From contig JAGB01000002.1 of assembly GCA_000526435.1 (NCBI GenBank), positions 682,001-746,000 of the forward strand: a DNA stretch of 64,000 nt, in the 5' to 3' direction. Position 1 is the first letter of the stretch, and every line of letters starts with the position of its first letter. The notes beneath the pieces were generated by a model. That model saw nothing but the letters and a program-made list of their open reading frames with translations. It was not told the DNA's origin and did no database searches. A program made the translations under genes and the position numbers. Shown here one piece after another: positions 7,267 to 16,277 of the stretch. This DNA is from Caldicoprobacter oshimai DSM 21659 (GTDB lineage Bacteria; Bacillota; Clostridia; Caldicoprobacterales; Caldicoprobacteraceae).

Positions 7267-8371
7267 TCAAGAGGCATTGGCTAGCAAATAGGCGTTTATA
7301 AACTGGTCAAGCTCTCCGTCCATGACCGCCTGAATGTTGCCGGTCTCGACCCCTGTACGGTGGTCCTTTACCAGGTTATACGGGTGAAATACATACGACC
7401 TTATCTGGCTCCCCCACTCTATCTTCTTCACCTCACCCTTAAGCTGCCTGAGCTTTTCCTCGTGTTCCCTTTCCTTAAGCTCGAGCAGCCGGGCTTTCAG
7501 CATCTTCATGGCTGTCTCGCGGTTTTGAATCTGCGAACGCTCGTTCTGGCACTGCACCACGATCCCCGTTGGAAGATGGGTTATGCGCACCGCCGACTCG
7601 GTCTTATTGACGTGCTGGCCACCTGCACCGCTGGCCCTGTAAGTGTCTATGCGCAGGTCCTCGGGACGAATCTCTATCTCAGTGTCATCTTCAAGTTCCG
7701 GCATTACATCCACCGATGCAAAGGAGGTATGCCGTCGTCCCGAAGCGTCAAAGGGCGAAATCCTCACCAGGCGGTGCACTCCCCTCTCGCACCTTAAATA
7801 GCCGTACGCATTGGGGCCAATAACGTGGAAAGTGACGCTCTTTATACCGGCCTCTTCTCCCGGCAGCATATCCAGAACCTTGACCTCGTATCCCTTGTCC
7901 TCGCACCACCGGGTGTACATGCGGAACAGCATAGCCACCCAGTCCATGGCCTCAGTGCCGCCCGCTCCGGCGTGAAGGGATACGATGGCGTTGTTTCGGT
8001 CATAAGGCCCGTTAAGCAGCGTCTCCATGTTAAAAGCGTTGACTTCTTTGTCTAACTGGCGGAGACTGCTGCTCACCTCATCGGTCACCGAATAGTCCTG
8101 TTCCTCCAGCGCCAGCTCTATGAGGACCTCCAGGTCCTCGATTTTGGACCAGAGCTTTTTGTACCTTTCAACCTTATTCTTTAAAGCCTTTATCTCGCGA
8201 TTTACTTTTTGAGAGCGCTCCAGATCGTTCCAAAACTCAGGGTCATTCATGGACTGCTCCAGCTCTTTTATCCTGTGCTCGCAGCCCGATATGTCAAAGT
8301 GAATCACCTATTCTAGCGAGTGTATCCTTTATCGATTTCAGCTCAAATCGTGCGTTTTCAAGTTCAACCAC
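7267..8371 (-). CDS. prfB: Peptide chain release factor 2, with programmed +1 frameshift
   Basis: Release factor 2, which ends translation at UGA and UAA. The gene is in two frames: a 25-codon first part from GTG 8371 (AAAGGGGA seven bases upstream) ends in CTT TGA at 8299-8294. Skipping the T at 8296 continues as GAC in the main frame, giving about 367 residues, the usual length. Domain signatures include the hydrolysis motif GAGGQHVNKTESAVR and the SPF-type anticodon motif (RISPFDASGRRHTS). The slippery CTTTGAC and the UGA at codon 26 match the autoregulatory site known from E. coli; AGGTGA upstream may act as the internal Shine-Dalgarno. It follows secA, as in B. subtilis. Confidence 0.96.
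8293..8299 (-). promoter_or_regulatory. prfB +1 frameshift site (CTTTGAC)
   Basis: CTT TGA C: ribosomes pausing at the UGA slip +1 to read GAC (Asp26). When RF2 is plentiful the UGA is used as a stop, so RF2 limits its own synthesis. AGGTGA four bases upstream of CTT serves as the stimulatory Shine-Dalgarno-like element, weaker than the usual AGGGGG. Confidence 0.92.
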
Positions 8372-8417
8372 TCTATCATCCCCTTTCTCAAAGATTTTTT
8401 ACTTGGCTGTGATGCGC

Positions 8418-11102
8418 TTAAACGGCCCGGCCACAGCACTTTTTGTATTTCTTCCCGCTTCCGCAGGGACAAGGATCGTTCCGCCCTATCTTCTCGCCTC
8501 TCACCACCGGCTTTCTTACAACCTCACCGTGAGTGGCAGTGACCGGTTCGGCCACCTTCTCCCGTTTGGGCACGTTATCCTTGATTCTGAGGCGATACAG
8601 CAGCGATATCGTCTCCTCCTGGATGCTGCGTATCATCTCCTCAAACATCTCATACCCTTCTATCTGGTATTCAATCACGGGGTCTCTATGGCCATAAGCG
8701 CGAAGCCCTATGCCCTGCCGGAGCTGTTCCATGTTGTCTATGTGGTCCATCCACTTCTTATCCACCACGCGCAGCAGTATTACCCTCTCGGCCTCGCGCA
8801 TGTTCTCAGGGCCGTTTTCCTCTTCCAGCTTGCGATAGGTGGCCTCTGCCACCTCCATAATTTTGGCCTTCAGCGATTCGCGGGTCAACCCGGGAATCTC
8901 GCTGTCCTGGATGACTATCGAACCCTTGGGCAGGAACAGCTCCTCAAGATACTCGATAAGGCCGCGGATGTTCCATTCCTCTGGGTGATCAACCCCTCCG
9001 GTATACATAGATATGGCGTTTTCCACCACAGTTGCAACCATCTCCATGATGGCATCCCTGAGGTTTTCGCCCTCCAGGACCCTGCGCCTCTGGCTGTAGA
9101 TGACCTCGCGCTGGACGTTCATGACGTTGTCATACTGCAGAACGTGCTTACGGATATCGAAGTTCCGCGCTTCCACCCTCTTCTGCGCCTGCTCGATCTG
9201 TTTGGACAAAAGGCCATATTCTATGGGCTGGTCTTCATCGATCTTGAGGGCCTGCACTATGGACTTTATCTTGTCGGAGCCGAACAGGCGCATCAGGTCA
9301 TCTTCTAGGGATATATAAAACCGCGAGGACCCGGGATCACCTTGCCGCCCAGCGCGGCCCCGGAGCTGGTTGTCAATGCGCCGGCTCTCGTGGCGTTCGG
9401 TACCGATTACGTGAAGGCCACCTAAGGCAACCACCTTTTCCCTCTCTTTATCGGTTTCAACTTTAAATTTGTCATACAGTTCCCTGTAAACCTTTCGGGC
9501 CTCCAGCACCTCAGGATCGTCCACCTCTTCAAAGCCGGTTGCGCGGCTTATAAGCTCCTCGGAATACCCCATCTTGCGCATTTCCTTTTTGGCCATGAAT
9601 TCGGGGTTGCCGCCCAGCAGTATGTCGGTACCCCGGCCGGCCATGTTTGTGGCAATGGTAACAGCTTTGTACTTGCCAGCCTGGGCTATTATCTCGGCCT
9701 CTTTCTCGTGATATTTGGCGTTCAGCACCTGGTGAGGAATACCGCGCCGCTTGAGCATCTCGCTGAGCATCTCGGAAGTTTCGATGGATACCGTACCCAC
9801 AAGCACCGGCTGGCCAACGGCATAGCGCTGGGCTATCTCCTCCACCACTGCCCGGAACTTGGCCTCCTTCGTCAGATAAATCACGTCGTTGTAGTCCTTT
9901 CGAATCATGGGCTTATTGGTGGGGATGACCACCACGTCCAGGCCGTAGATGGTCTTGAATTCCTCTTCCTCGGTCTTGGCCGTACCTGTCATGCCGGCCA
10001 GCTTTTTGTACATGCGGAAATAGTTCTGGAATGTGATGGTGGCCAGCGTCTTGCTCTCCCGCTCCACCTTCACCCCTTCTTTAACCTCTATAGCCTGGTG
10101 CAGCCCATCGCTGTACCGCCTGCCCATCATGAGCCTGCCGGTAAACTCATCCACTATTATGACCTGGCCGTCCTTGACCACATAGTCCCTGTCCCGCTTC
10201 ATGAGCGCATGGGCTTTAAGCGCCTGCTTTATGTGATGGGACAACGTGATGTTCTCGGGATCCGCCAGGTTTTCCACCCCAAAAAACTTTTCAGCCTTTG
10301 CAACGCCCTCTTCCGTCAGGTGCACCGTATGGGCCTTTTCGTCCACCTCATAGTCCACATCCTTTTTAAGCTGCAGCACAAAGCGGTTGGCGTGATAATA
10401 GAGGTCGGTGGATTTTTCGGCCGGTCCCGAAATGATAAGGGGAGTCCGCGCCTCGTCTATCAGTATCGAGTCCACCTCGTCGATTATAGCATAGTTGAGC
10501 TCCCGCTGGACCATGTCCTCCTTGTATATGACCATGTTATCCCGCAGGTAGTCAAACCCGAACTCGTTGTTTGTGCCGTAAGTGATATCGGCCGCATAGC
10601 TCTTCCGGCGCTGCTCAGGCGATAAGCCGTGCACTATAAGCCCCACCGACAGCCCTAGGAAACGATATATTTTGCCCATCCACTCGCTGTCGCGCCGGGC
10701 CAGATAATCGTTGACTGTGACGATGTGCACCCCCTTGCCGGTCAGGGCGTTTAAATATGCCGGCAGAGTAGCCACCAGGGTTTTGCCCTCGCCGGTCTTC
10801 ATCTCGGCGATCCTGCCCTGATGGAGCACTATGCCGCCCAGCAGCTGAACCCTGAAATGCCTCATGCCCAGCACCCGCCTGGCTGCCTCGCGCACCACCG
10901 CAAAGGCCTCAGGCAGCAGGTCATCCAGGGTCTGGCCATCGGCCAGCCTTCTTTTAAACTCCTGCGTCTTCTCCCTCAGCTGGCTGTCGGATAGCGCCTG
11001 CACAGCAGGTTCAAGAGCCTCTATCCTGTCAACTATCTTCTCAAGCCTTTTTATCTCCCTCTCGTTGCTATCCCCCAGCAATTTCTTCAAAAACGAAACC
11101 AT
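8418..11102 (-). CDS. secA: Preprotein translocase ATPase SecA
   Basis: SecA, 894 residues, the ATPase that drives proteins through the SecYEG channel. Visible parts are the Walker A motif TGEGKT (residues ~103-108), the [15 protein letters not shown] Walker B region with the cross-linking domain after it, the helicase motif [10 protein letters not shown], and the C-terminal zinc site [14 protein letters not shown] that binds SecB or lipids. It sits between hpf and prfB, the conserved Firmicute order. GAGGTG lies upstream of the ATG. Confidence 0.98.
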   Translation of the reverse strand: MVSFLKKLLGDSNEREIKRLEKIVDRIEALEPAVQALSDSQLREKTQEFKRRLADGQTLDDLLPEAFAVVREAARRVLGMRHFRVQLLGGIVLHQGRIAEMKTGEGKTLVATLPAYLNALTGKGVHIVTVNDYLARRDSEWMGKIYRFLGLSVGLIVHGLSPEQRRKSYAADITYGTNNEFGFDYLRDNMVIYKEDMVQRELNYAIIDEVDSILIDEARTPLIISGPAEKSTDLYYHANRFVLQLKKDVDYEVDEKAHTVHLTEEGVAKAEKFFGVENLADPENITLSHHIKQALKAHALMKRDRDYVVKDGQVIIVDEFTGRLMMGRRYSDGLHQAIEVKEGVKVERESKTLATITFQNYFRMYKKLAGMTGTAKTEEEEFKTIYGLDVVVIPTNKPMIRKDYNDVIYLTKEAKFRAVVEEIAQRYAVGQPVLVGTVSIETSEMLSEMLKRRGIPHQVLNAKYHEKEAEIIAQAGKYKAVTIATNMAGRGTDILLGGNPEFMAKKEMRKMGYSEELISRATGFEEVDDPEVLEARKVYRELYDKFKVETDKEREKVVALGGLHVIGTERHESRRIDNQLRGRAGRQGDPGSSRFYISLEDDLMRLFGSDKIKSIVQALKIDEDQPIEYGLLSKQIEQAQKRVEARNFDIRKHVLQYDNVMNVQREVIYSQRRRVLEGENLRDAIMEMVATVVENAISMYTGGVDHPEEWNIRGLIEYLEELFLPKGSIVIQDSEIPGLTRESLKAKIMEVAEATYRKLEEENGPENMREAERVILLRVVDKKWMDHIDNMEQLRQGIGLRAYGHRDPVIEYQIEGYEMFEEMIRSIQEETISLLYRLRIKDNVPKREKVAEPVTATHGEVVRKPVVRGEKIGRNDPCPCGSGKKYKKCCGRAV

Positions 11103-11313
11103 ATGCCATCAACACCTCGATACGCGCTACATTCAAGGAGCGCAATCATTTACATGAGTTTATAACCATTTAATTTTAACACTTATTTAAACAATATTCA
11201 AGGATTTCACGGAATGCGCTAGAAAAGTTTGCAAACCGCCCCATTTGTGATGTCTTCTTGAAGACAGTAACAATAAATAAAATCCGGCTTTAAGGCTAAA
11301 ACTGTATAACATT

Positions 11314-11340
11314 AAAAGGGAGCTTATCGCTCCCTTTTTT
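11314..11340 (-). terminator. Hairpin directly after hpf
   Basis: AAAAGGGAGC/GCTCCCTTTT inverted repeat one base beyond the hpf stop. On the minus strand the following TTTTAATGTT is only a modest T-tract; on the plus strand the run is better, though no plus-strand gene ends here. I see no other feature in the 240 bases up to secA. Confidence 0.65.
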
Positions 11341-11877
11341 CTACATGTATTCGGGTTCAATTAACCCGTAGTTGCCATCCTTGCGCTTGTAAAGCACGTT
11401 GACCTGTTCGGTGTAGGCATTGGTAAATACAAAGAAGCTATGCCCCAAAAGCTCCATCTGCAGAATAGCCTCATCCACCGTCATGGGCTTTAGCGGGAAT
11501 CTCTTGGTCTTCACCACTCTGGGCTGTTCTTCCTCGGGCTCTATCTGCTGGCCAAAAGCAGAAGCATCGTATTTGAACGCCCCGTTTTTCAGCTTCCTCT
11601 CCAGCTTGGTCCTGTGCTTGTGGATCTGCCTTTCAAGCTTATCCAGCACCTTGTCAATGGATGCGTACATGTCATCGGTGGCTTCCTCAGCTCGGATGAC
11701 CAGACCGTTGAACGGTATGGTGACTTCAACGATGTGGCGATAGTTTTGAACCGACATGGTCACCTGCGCCTCGGTATCAGCCGGAAAATACTTCTCCAGC
11801 TTCCCCACCTTTTTATTGACCTGCTCCCTTAAAGCGTCGGTGATGGCCACATTCTTACCGGTTAACTTAATTACCAT
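11341..11877 (-). CDS. hpf: Ribosome hibernation promotion factor, long form
   Basis: A 178-residue long-form HPF (B. subtilis YvyD), which joins 70S ribosomes into inactive 100S dimers in stationary phase. Residues ~1-100 are the S30AE domain (MVIKLTGKNVAITDALREQV, KLERKLK). The C-terminal domain from RVVKTKRFPLKPM through VDEAILQMELLGHSFFVF mediates dimerisation. GGAGC precedes the ATG. In B. subtilis the gene lies between fliT and secA; here it is next to secA, but an accessory block separates it from the flagellar genes. Confidence 0.96.
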   Translation of the reverse strand: MVIKLTGKNVAITDALREQVNKKVGKLEKYFPADTEAQVTMSVQNYRHIVEVTIPFNGLVIRAEEATDDMYASIDKVLDKLERQIHKHRTKLERKLKNGAFKYDASAFGQQIEPEEEQPRVVKTKRFPLKPMTVDEAILQMELLGHSFFVFTNAYTEQVNVLYKRKDGNYGLIEPEYM

Positions 11878-12026
11878 AAAAGGCCAGCTCCTTTCCCAAT
11901 TACTTTTTCTAATTATCTTATTCGAGGAAAGATGAAGAATTCCTCTTTTGCCCTTCTACTAAATTTTTACCCCTTGTCCAACCACGCCAAACACCTTTTA
12001 AAGGCATGTCGCATTTTGTTGAATAA

Positions 12027-12035
12027 TGTTATAAT
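12027..12035 (+). promoter_or_regulatory. Extended -10 promoter of the Spo0E-like gene
   Basis: TGTTATAAT is an extended -10 element about 80 bases upstream of the small Spo0E-like gene. No convincing -35 is visible at the usual distance. Confidence 0.45.
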
Positions 12036-12116
12036 TTATACTATTTCGTACTGTTTTGTCACTTTTTTCACCAGCAGTAGAGAACGTGTCACAATATAGG
12101 GAAAGGAGGTGCAAAA

Positions 12117-12281
12117 ATGGATGAACAATGGCTAATCAGGCAAATTGAAGAGAAGCGGGAGGCCTTGAAGAAGCTGCTCCACTCCAAAGATTTTAATTTA
12201 AATGACCACGAGGTAATAAAGCTCAGCCAGGAGCTGGACGAGCTGATACTCCAATACACTCAGTATAAGACCCGGGAATGA
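12117..12281 (+). CDS. Spo0E-like aspartyl-phosphate phosphatase (54 aa)
   Basis: A 54-residue protein, MDEQWLIRQIEEKREALKK at the start, of the Spo0E family. The signature SQELDELI (residues 37-44) is the helix that dephosphorylates Spo0A-P and so restrains entry into sporulation. AAAGGAGG six to seven bases before ATG 12117 is an excellent ribosome-binding site. It is convergent with the membrane-protein gene next door, whose stop is only 10 bases away. Which response regulator it acts on is not shown by sequence. Confidence 0.9.
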   Translation: MDEQWLIRQIEEKREALKKLLHSKDFNLNDHEVIKLSQELDELILQYTQYKTRE

Positions 12282-12291
12282 CATCGTAACA

Positions 12292-12876
12292 TCACGATTT
12301 TATTTCAAGAAACCTTATGCCGGACATCTTCTCAACTTCCTCTTGAGAAACAACCCAGTGTTTTAGCGCCTTCCACTTATTATCGTAAAACTTAAACCTT
12401 ACAGCCGTGTAAATGGTTCGTCCTCCCCCTTCATGGCGTGCATACATAATGGCCGTATCGCCGTCGTTGTCATACGCCTGCTCGCTTATGGCAACCGAAT
12501 ATTTTTCGCCTTTTACGAAACCTGCCTCCTTCAAATCTTCATCCGGTATGGGTCTAAATCCCACATCCACCAAGCCTGCATCAAGCAGCATCTGCCGGTA
12601 GGTAGCCATATCTATGTCGCCCTCTATGCGCTGGGTGAATATGTCAATGGTGCGCTCCATCACCAGCGGCAGCTGATACCCCAGGGTGAACCGGTATAGC
12701 GATAACAAGAACACCGCGATGATCACGCACGCAATTATAGTCAAAGCCAGTCGAACATATGCGCTCTTTACCTGTTTATCCTTCCATCTGCGCCATATGG
12801 CTTTGGCATTCAACACCACAATGGGTGCAAAGATCAGCATGCTGATTAACCAAAAAACTATTCTGGCAGACCTCAA
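12292..12876 (-). CDS. Membrane protein of unknown function
   Basis: A 194-residue protein I do not recognise. Two N-terminal membrane helices are visible (residues ~5-25 and ~43-65). The remaining ~125 residues are a soluble, acidic domain probably outside the membrane. TTG start with AAAGGAGG eight bases upstream. It lies 13 bases after the glnQ-type gene on the same strand, so it is probably the last gene of the amino-acid transporter operon. Confidence 0.65.
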   Translation of the reverse strand: MRSARIVFWLISMLIFAPIVVLNAKAIWRRWKDKQVKSAYVRLALTIIACVIIAVFLLSLYRFTLGYQLPLVMERTIDIFTQRIEGDIDMATYRQMLLDAGLVDVGFRPIPDEDLKEAGFVKGEKYSVAISEQAYDNDGDTAIMYARHEGGGRTIYTAVRFKFYDNKWKALKHWVVSQEEVEKMSGIRFLEIKS

Positions 12877-12889
12877 CTCACTACCTCCT

Positions 12890-13612
12890 TTATAAAACTT
12901 TGCTCAAAAAGGCACGGGTTCTCTCTTTCTTGGGATTGCCAAACAGCTCTTCCGGCGTGCCCTCTTCCAAAATGACTCCCTCATCCATAAATAGGATCCT
13001 GTCCCCTACTTCTCTCGCAAAGCCCATCTCATGGGTTACCACCACCATGGTCATGCCTTCCATGGCCAGTTGCTTCATCACAGCCAGCACCTCGCCCACC
13101 ATCTCGGGGTCCAACGCCGATGTGGGCTCATCAAACAGCATAACCTCGGGGTCCATGGCCAAAGCCCGCGCGATGGCCACCCTCTGCTTTTGACCTCCCG
13201 AAAGCTGGCTGGGATAGACGTTGTCCTTGTCGGACAGACCCACCTTTCTGAGCAGCTCAATGGCCTTGCGCCTTGCCTCCTCCTCGGGCATCTTCTTTAC
13301 CTTCACAGGCGCCAGCATGATGTTCTCCAGCACCGTCATATGAGGAAACAAGTTGAACTGCTGGAACACCATGCCCACCTTCTGGCGCAGCTTGTTGATA
13401 TCCTTCTTGTGCTCCATGAGCGAAATGCCATCGATGTATATCTCACCTTTGGTTGGCTCCTCCAGCAGGTTCAGGCAGCGCAGAAAGGTGCTCTTGCCCG
13501 AACCGCTGGCCCCTATAACGCAAACCACTTCTCCCTTTCGAATTTCGGTGTTTATGCCCTTCAGCACCTCCAGGTCGCCAAAGGACTTGTGCAGGTCAAC
13601 CACTTTAATCAC
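12890..13612 (-). CDS. Polar amino acid ABC transporter, ATP-binding protein
   Basis: A 240-residue ABC ATPase of the GlnQ/HisP type. Walker A is GASGSGKST, the signature LSGGQKQR, Walker [13 protein letters not shown], and the switch His lies in [13 protein letters not shown]. It powers import by the permease encoded just upstream. GTG start with GAGGAGG 11 bases ahead; the permease gene overlaps it by 8 bases. The substrate (glutamine, arginine, cystine or others) cannot be fixed. Confidence 0.95.
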   Translation of the reverse strand: MIKVVDLHKSFGDLEVLKGINTEIRKGEVVCVIGASGSGKSTFLRCLNLLEEPTKGEIYIDGISLMEHKKDINKLRQKVGMVFQQFNLFPHMTVLENIMLAPVKVKKMPEEEARRKAIELLRKVGLSDKDNVYPSQLSGGQKQRVAIARALAMDPEVMLFDEPTSALDPEMVGEVLAVMKQLAMEGMTMVVVTHEMGFAREVGDRILFMDEGVILEEGTPEELFGNPKKERTRAFLSKVL

Positions 13613-14291
13613 TTTGCCTGAGCCTCCTCTCCAGCCTGCCCATAAAGGCCGTCAGCATCGAAGTAATGTAAAGGTATATGAGCGCCACCAGTATAAAGGG
13701 GGTATACGGGTCAAAGGTCCGCCCGCGTACGATGGTCCCGGCCCGTGTCAAGTCATCCAGGGCGATATACCCTGCAACTGCCGTCTCCTTAAGCAGCACA
13801 ATAAATTCACTAACCAGAGCGGGTAAAATATTCTTTATAGCCTGGGGCACTATGACGTAGCGCATGGCCTGAGAATACGACAGTCCCAGGGACCTGGCGG
13901 CTTCCATCTGCCCCTTGTCAACGGCCTGTATCCCGGCACGTATGAGCTCGGTCACGTATGCCCCGCTGTTTATGCCGAAGGCCAGCGACGCCACCAGCAA
14001 TTTGGGAAGCTGACTGCTCCCTAGTATAGCATAGTATATCACAATTAGCTGGACTACTGAAGGGGTGCCCCGGATAACATCGGTATAGGCCGTGGCAATT
14101 CTGTTCAATATTTTATTGTTTGTCAGCTTGGCTATAGCCATCAAAAGACCTATTATAACGCCTATTATTGCAGCAAAGACAGTAAGCTGTATGGACACCT
14201 TAAGCCCGTTTACAAATAACATGTATCGGTCTTCCCTGATCAGATTGAAGTATATTGCATCAGATAAAACCCTGTATACGCCCTCCAACAC
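13605..14291 (-). CDS. Polar amino acid ABC transporter, permease
   Basis: A 228-residue HisM/GlnP-type permease with about five membrane helices. The cytoplasmic EAA loop is seen in [28 protein letters not shown]. The N-terminal TM and the RGTPSVVQL segment are typical of the family. GTG start. It overlaps the ATPase gene and follows the binding-protein gene after a hairpin that can reduce downstream expression. Confidence 0.94.
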   Translation of the reverse strand: MLEGVYRVLSDAIYFNLIREDRYMLFVNGLKVSIQLTVFAAIIGVIIGLLMAIAKLTNNKILNRIATAYTDVIRGTPSVVQLIVIYYAILGSSQLPKLLVASLAFGINSGAYVTELIRAGIQAVDKGQMEAARSLGLSYSQAMRYVIVPQAIKNILPALVSEFIVLLKETAVAGYIALDDLTRAGTIVRGRTFDPYTPFILVALIYLYITSMLTAFMGRLERRLRQSD

Positions 14292-14330
14292 AATATTCTC
14301 TCCCTCTCCTTAAAAAATTTTATTTATAAA

Positions 14331-14372
14331 CCAAAAAACAAGCTAGCACCGGCCTCATTCCAATGCTAGCTT
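14331..14372 (-). terminator. Intra-operon terminator or attenuator after the binding-protein gene
   Basis: On the minus strand AAGCTAGCAT...GTGCTAGCTT is followed by GTTTTTTGG. Placed between the binding-protein gene and the permease gene, it would give more binding protein than membrane components, as is usual in such operons. Confidence 0.8.
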
Positions 14373-14391
14373 ATGCCTAAAACCTTAACTT

Positions 14392-15156
14392 TCATTGTTC
14401 TCCAAGGGAATACTTCTTCACAAGCTCCTCTATCTCCCCGTTTTTCTTCATCTCGGCAAGCACCTCGTTGATTACCTTCTGAAGCTCGGTATCTCCTTTG
14501 CGCACAGCCAAAGCATACTCCTCTTCCTCCGAAGGTTTCTCCTCAAGTATCTTTACCTCCGGATTCTTCTCCGCCAGCATCCGAGCCGGCAGGTCATCAA
14601 TGATTACAGCATCGATGTTGCCGTTCTTAAGGTCCATCACGGCTTCCATTCCGTTATTGTAGCGCTTGACCTCGGCTCCCTCAATTTTAGAGGCAACCAA
14701 ATCGCCGGTAGTTGCATTTTGCACGCCAATCTTCTTGCCCTTCAAATCTTCAGGCCCTTTGATCTCTTGATTATCCTTCATCACGATTATGACCTGTACG
14801 GCCGTGAAATAGGTATCGGTAAACAGTACCTGTTCTGCTCTATCGGGATCGACCGTATAACCAGCGGCTATGAAGTCTATCTTCCCCGATACCAAAGCCG
14901 GCAGTAAAGCGTCAAACTCCATGTCTTCGACTACCAGCTCTACGCCCAGCTTATCAGCAATCCTCTTTGCGATTTCAGCATCGATGCCGATAACCTCATC
15001 TCCCTGCCTCATCTCAAAAGGCGGAAAAGCAGCATTGGTGCCCCATATAATCTTCTTGGTCTCCTTTATGCGCTTCATGGTATCGATTTTTGTACTGCAA
15101 CCCATGAATGAAAGCACCACTACCAGGGCAAGTATATAAATAAGTACGCGCTTCAT
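14392..15156 (-). CDS. Amino acid ABC transporter, substrate-binding lipoprotein
   Basis: A 254-residue solute-binding protein (family 3). The N-terminus MKRVLIYILALVVVLSFMGC is a lipoprotein signal with the lipobox Cys at residue 20. The fold is recognisable from WGTNAAFPPFEM, GIDAEIAKRIADKLGVEL, DFIAAGYTVDPDRAE and VQNATTGDL. GGAGGAG precedes ATG 15156; the frame is open 37 codons further but that segment contains the promoter. First gene of the transporter operon. Confidence 0.95.
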   Translation of the reverse strand: MKRVLIYILALVVVLSFMGCSTKIDTMKRIKETKKIIWGTNAAFPPFEMRQGDEVIGIDAEIAKRIADKLGVELVVEDMEFDALLPALVSGKIDFIAAGYTVDPDRAEQVLFTDTYFTAVQVIIVMKDNQEIKGPEDLKGKKIGVQNATTGDLVASKIEGAEVKRYNNGMEAVMDLKNGNIDAVIIDDLPARMLAEKNPEVKILEEKPSEEEEYALAVRKGDTELQKVINEVLAEMKKNGEIEELVKKYSLGEQ

Positions 15157-15208
15157 TATAACATCTCCTCCAATCTCTTTCTCTACTGCAATATATATTG
15201 CCTCGTTA

Positions 15209-15237
15209 ATTATAAACGAATATTTAATAAAAATCAA
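15209..15237 (-). promoter_or_regulatory. Sigma-A promoter of the amino-acid transporter operon
   Basis: TTGATT and a perfect TATAAT with 17 bases between, about 50 bases upstream of the binding-protein start. Confidence 0.8.
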
Positions 15238-15314
15238 TGCATATTTATGTGCCAAAAAATACCTCAAATTTTGACATATTATGCCATGTGTATGTTATGC
15301 ATTTTCACACTTCC

Positions 15315-15398
15315 TGTGGATATGTGAATAAAACGCCTGTGGATAATGTGGATAACCCTGTGCATAACTGCGTTTTTAGCACTTTTTTCTGTGGATAA
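15315..15398 (-). promoter_or_regulatory. Cluster of five DnaA boxes
   Basis: TTATCCACA, the DnaA-box consensus, occurs exactly on the minus strand at 15338-15346, 15347-15355 and 15390-15398. One-mismatch copies lie at 15315-15323 and 15359-15367. All five share one orientation within 84 bases, and two abut. The cluster lies 80-190 bases upstream of the transporter promoter and downstream of the zinc-ribbon gene. No dnaA, dnaN, recF or rpmH is in the window, so this is not the standard replication origin. Confidence 0.75.
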
Positions 15399-15460
15399 AG
15401 GCTGGATATCCATTTATTTACATGTATTCGAAACGCAATTTTCGACAAGCGCAAGGCAAA

Positions 15461-15492
15461 CAAAAAAGCTCTGGATTGGCATCACCAGAGCT
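15461..15492 (-). terminator. Terminator after the zinc-ribbon gene
   Basis: AGCTCTGG...CCAGAGCT inverted repeat followed on the minus strand by TTTTTTG, 20 bases beyond the stop codon. It isolates the gene from the DnaA-box region. Confidence 0.9.
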
Positions 15493-15511
15493 CTCGTTGA
15501 CCAGCTAATTT

Positions 15512-15793
15512 TTATCTGTGATTTCGATAGCAATTACTGCAGTAAACCGGTCTATCATTTCTCGGAACGAATGGAACCTTGGTGGGCGCACCACAATCGG
15601 CACACACTGCATCGTATAGCTCTCTCCTCCCGTTCCCTCCGTTCCTCCTGCTGGCCTTTCTGGCATCACGGCAGGCCTTGCAGCGAACAGGCTCATTCTG
15701 AAATCCCTTTTCAGCGTAAAACTCCTGCTCTCCTGCGGTGAAAACAAACTCCGCACCACAATCTTTGCACACTAAAACTTTGTCCTGATACAT
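15512..15793 (-). CDS. Small zinc-ribbon protein
   Basis: A 93-residue protein with four CxxC pairs: CKDC (residues 9-12) and CKAC in the first half, CADC and CSNC in the second, so probably two zinc ribbons joined by a basic linker (RDARKASRRNGGNGRR). It resembles the short zinc-ribbon proteins of clostridia that carry the zf-trcl domain; no function is established for these. GAGGG lies about 10 bases before the ATG. The ~350 bases upstream hold a candidate structured RNA with its own promoter, of which this gene may be the downstream target. Confidence 0.8.
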   Translation of the reverse strand: MYQDKVLVCKDCGAEFVFTAGEQEFYAEKGFQNEPVRCKACRDARKASRRNGGNGRRELYDAVCADCGAPTKVPFVPRNDRPVYCSNCYRNHR

Positions 15794-15824
15794 GGAAATA
15801 ATCCCTCACTTTGATAATATTTTT

Positions 15825-16148
15825 ATGCTCGCCATCTGAGCCCCGGCCTTCCACCCTCATCCACCCAAGATGCCACTCCTTTAACTATGATCAAAGCAGG
15901 GGGTAGAGGGACAAGTGACCCAGGCTCCTTTGTGCACCGATATGAATTTCCGTAGGGATTATTTCCACCGGGAAATCTATGGACCACACAAAACAAAAAG
16001 ACGCCTTTTTCACTGTCAGGCTCTACAGCCTGCCATGTCATAGCCTGCATCCTATCCATCGGCGCCACTTCAAACCGCAGGAGGCAACCTATGGATAACC
16101 GCAGCTGTCACGGACTCGGGTCAAATCCAGGGACCAAATATTGAGCAT
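15825..16148 (-). ncRNA. Candidate ~324-nt structured RNA or long leader
   Basis: A GC-richer block without a credible coding frame, transcribed from the strong promoter at 16157-16185. Its predicted 5' end, AUGCUC, is complementary to GAGCAU at its 3' end. The next segments pair in register from both ends: CCCUGG with CCGGGG, UUUGACCC with GGGUGGAA (one mismatch), GUCC with GGAU and GCUGC with GUGGC. Inner hairpins such as AUUUCC-CGGU-GGAAAU and CAGGCU-GUAG-AGCCUG are also visible. A long, bulged rod recalls 6S RNA, but it is longer, and I could not match it to 6S, tmRNA, RNase P, SRP RNA or a known riboswitch. No T-run terminator follows, and the zinc-ribbon gene begins 31 bases downstream, so it may be a 5' leader. 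Confidence 0.5.
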
Positions 16149-16156
16149 TTATGTAT

Positions 16157-16185
16157 ATTATATACCTTATCGGCAAAAAAAGCAA
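16157..16185 (-). promoter_or_regulatory. Sigma-A promoter of the candidate structured RNA
   Basis: TTGCTT and TATAAT with exactly 17 bases between, on the minus strand. Predicted start near 16150, just where the terminal stem of the RNA begins. The target-site duplication of IS copy 1 starts at 16186, directly upstream of the -35 box. Confidence 0.75.
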
Positions 16186-16277
16186 CTACAAATTTTTATT
16201 TGTGTTGTTATTCTGTGATAATGTCATATTGAAATTATTCTGATATAATGTCATACATGAGAGAGGAGATATTCAAC

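Noticed and set aside
15315-15398. Calling the DnaA-box cluster the chromosomal origin
   Set aside because: No dnaA, dnaN or other origin-linked genes are near, and no clear AT-rich unwinding element is paired with it.
15823-16068. An 81-codon open frame on the minus strand
   Set aside because: No ribosome-binding site, unusual composition, no recognisable family, and it lies within the candidate structured RNA.
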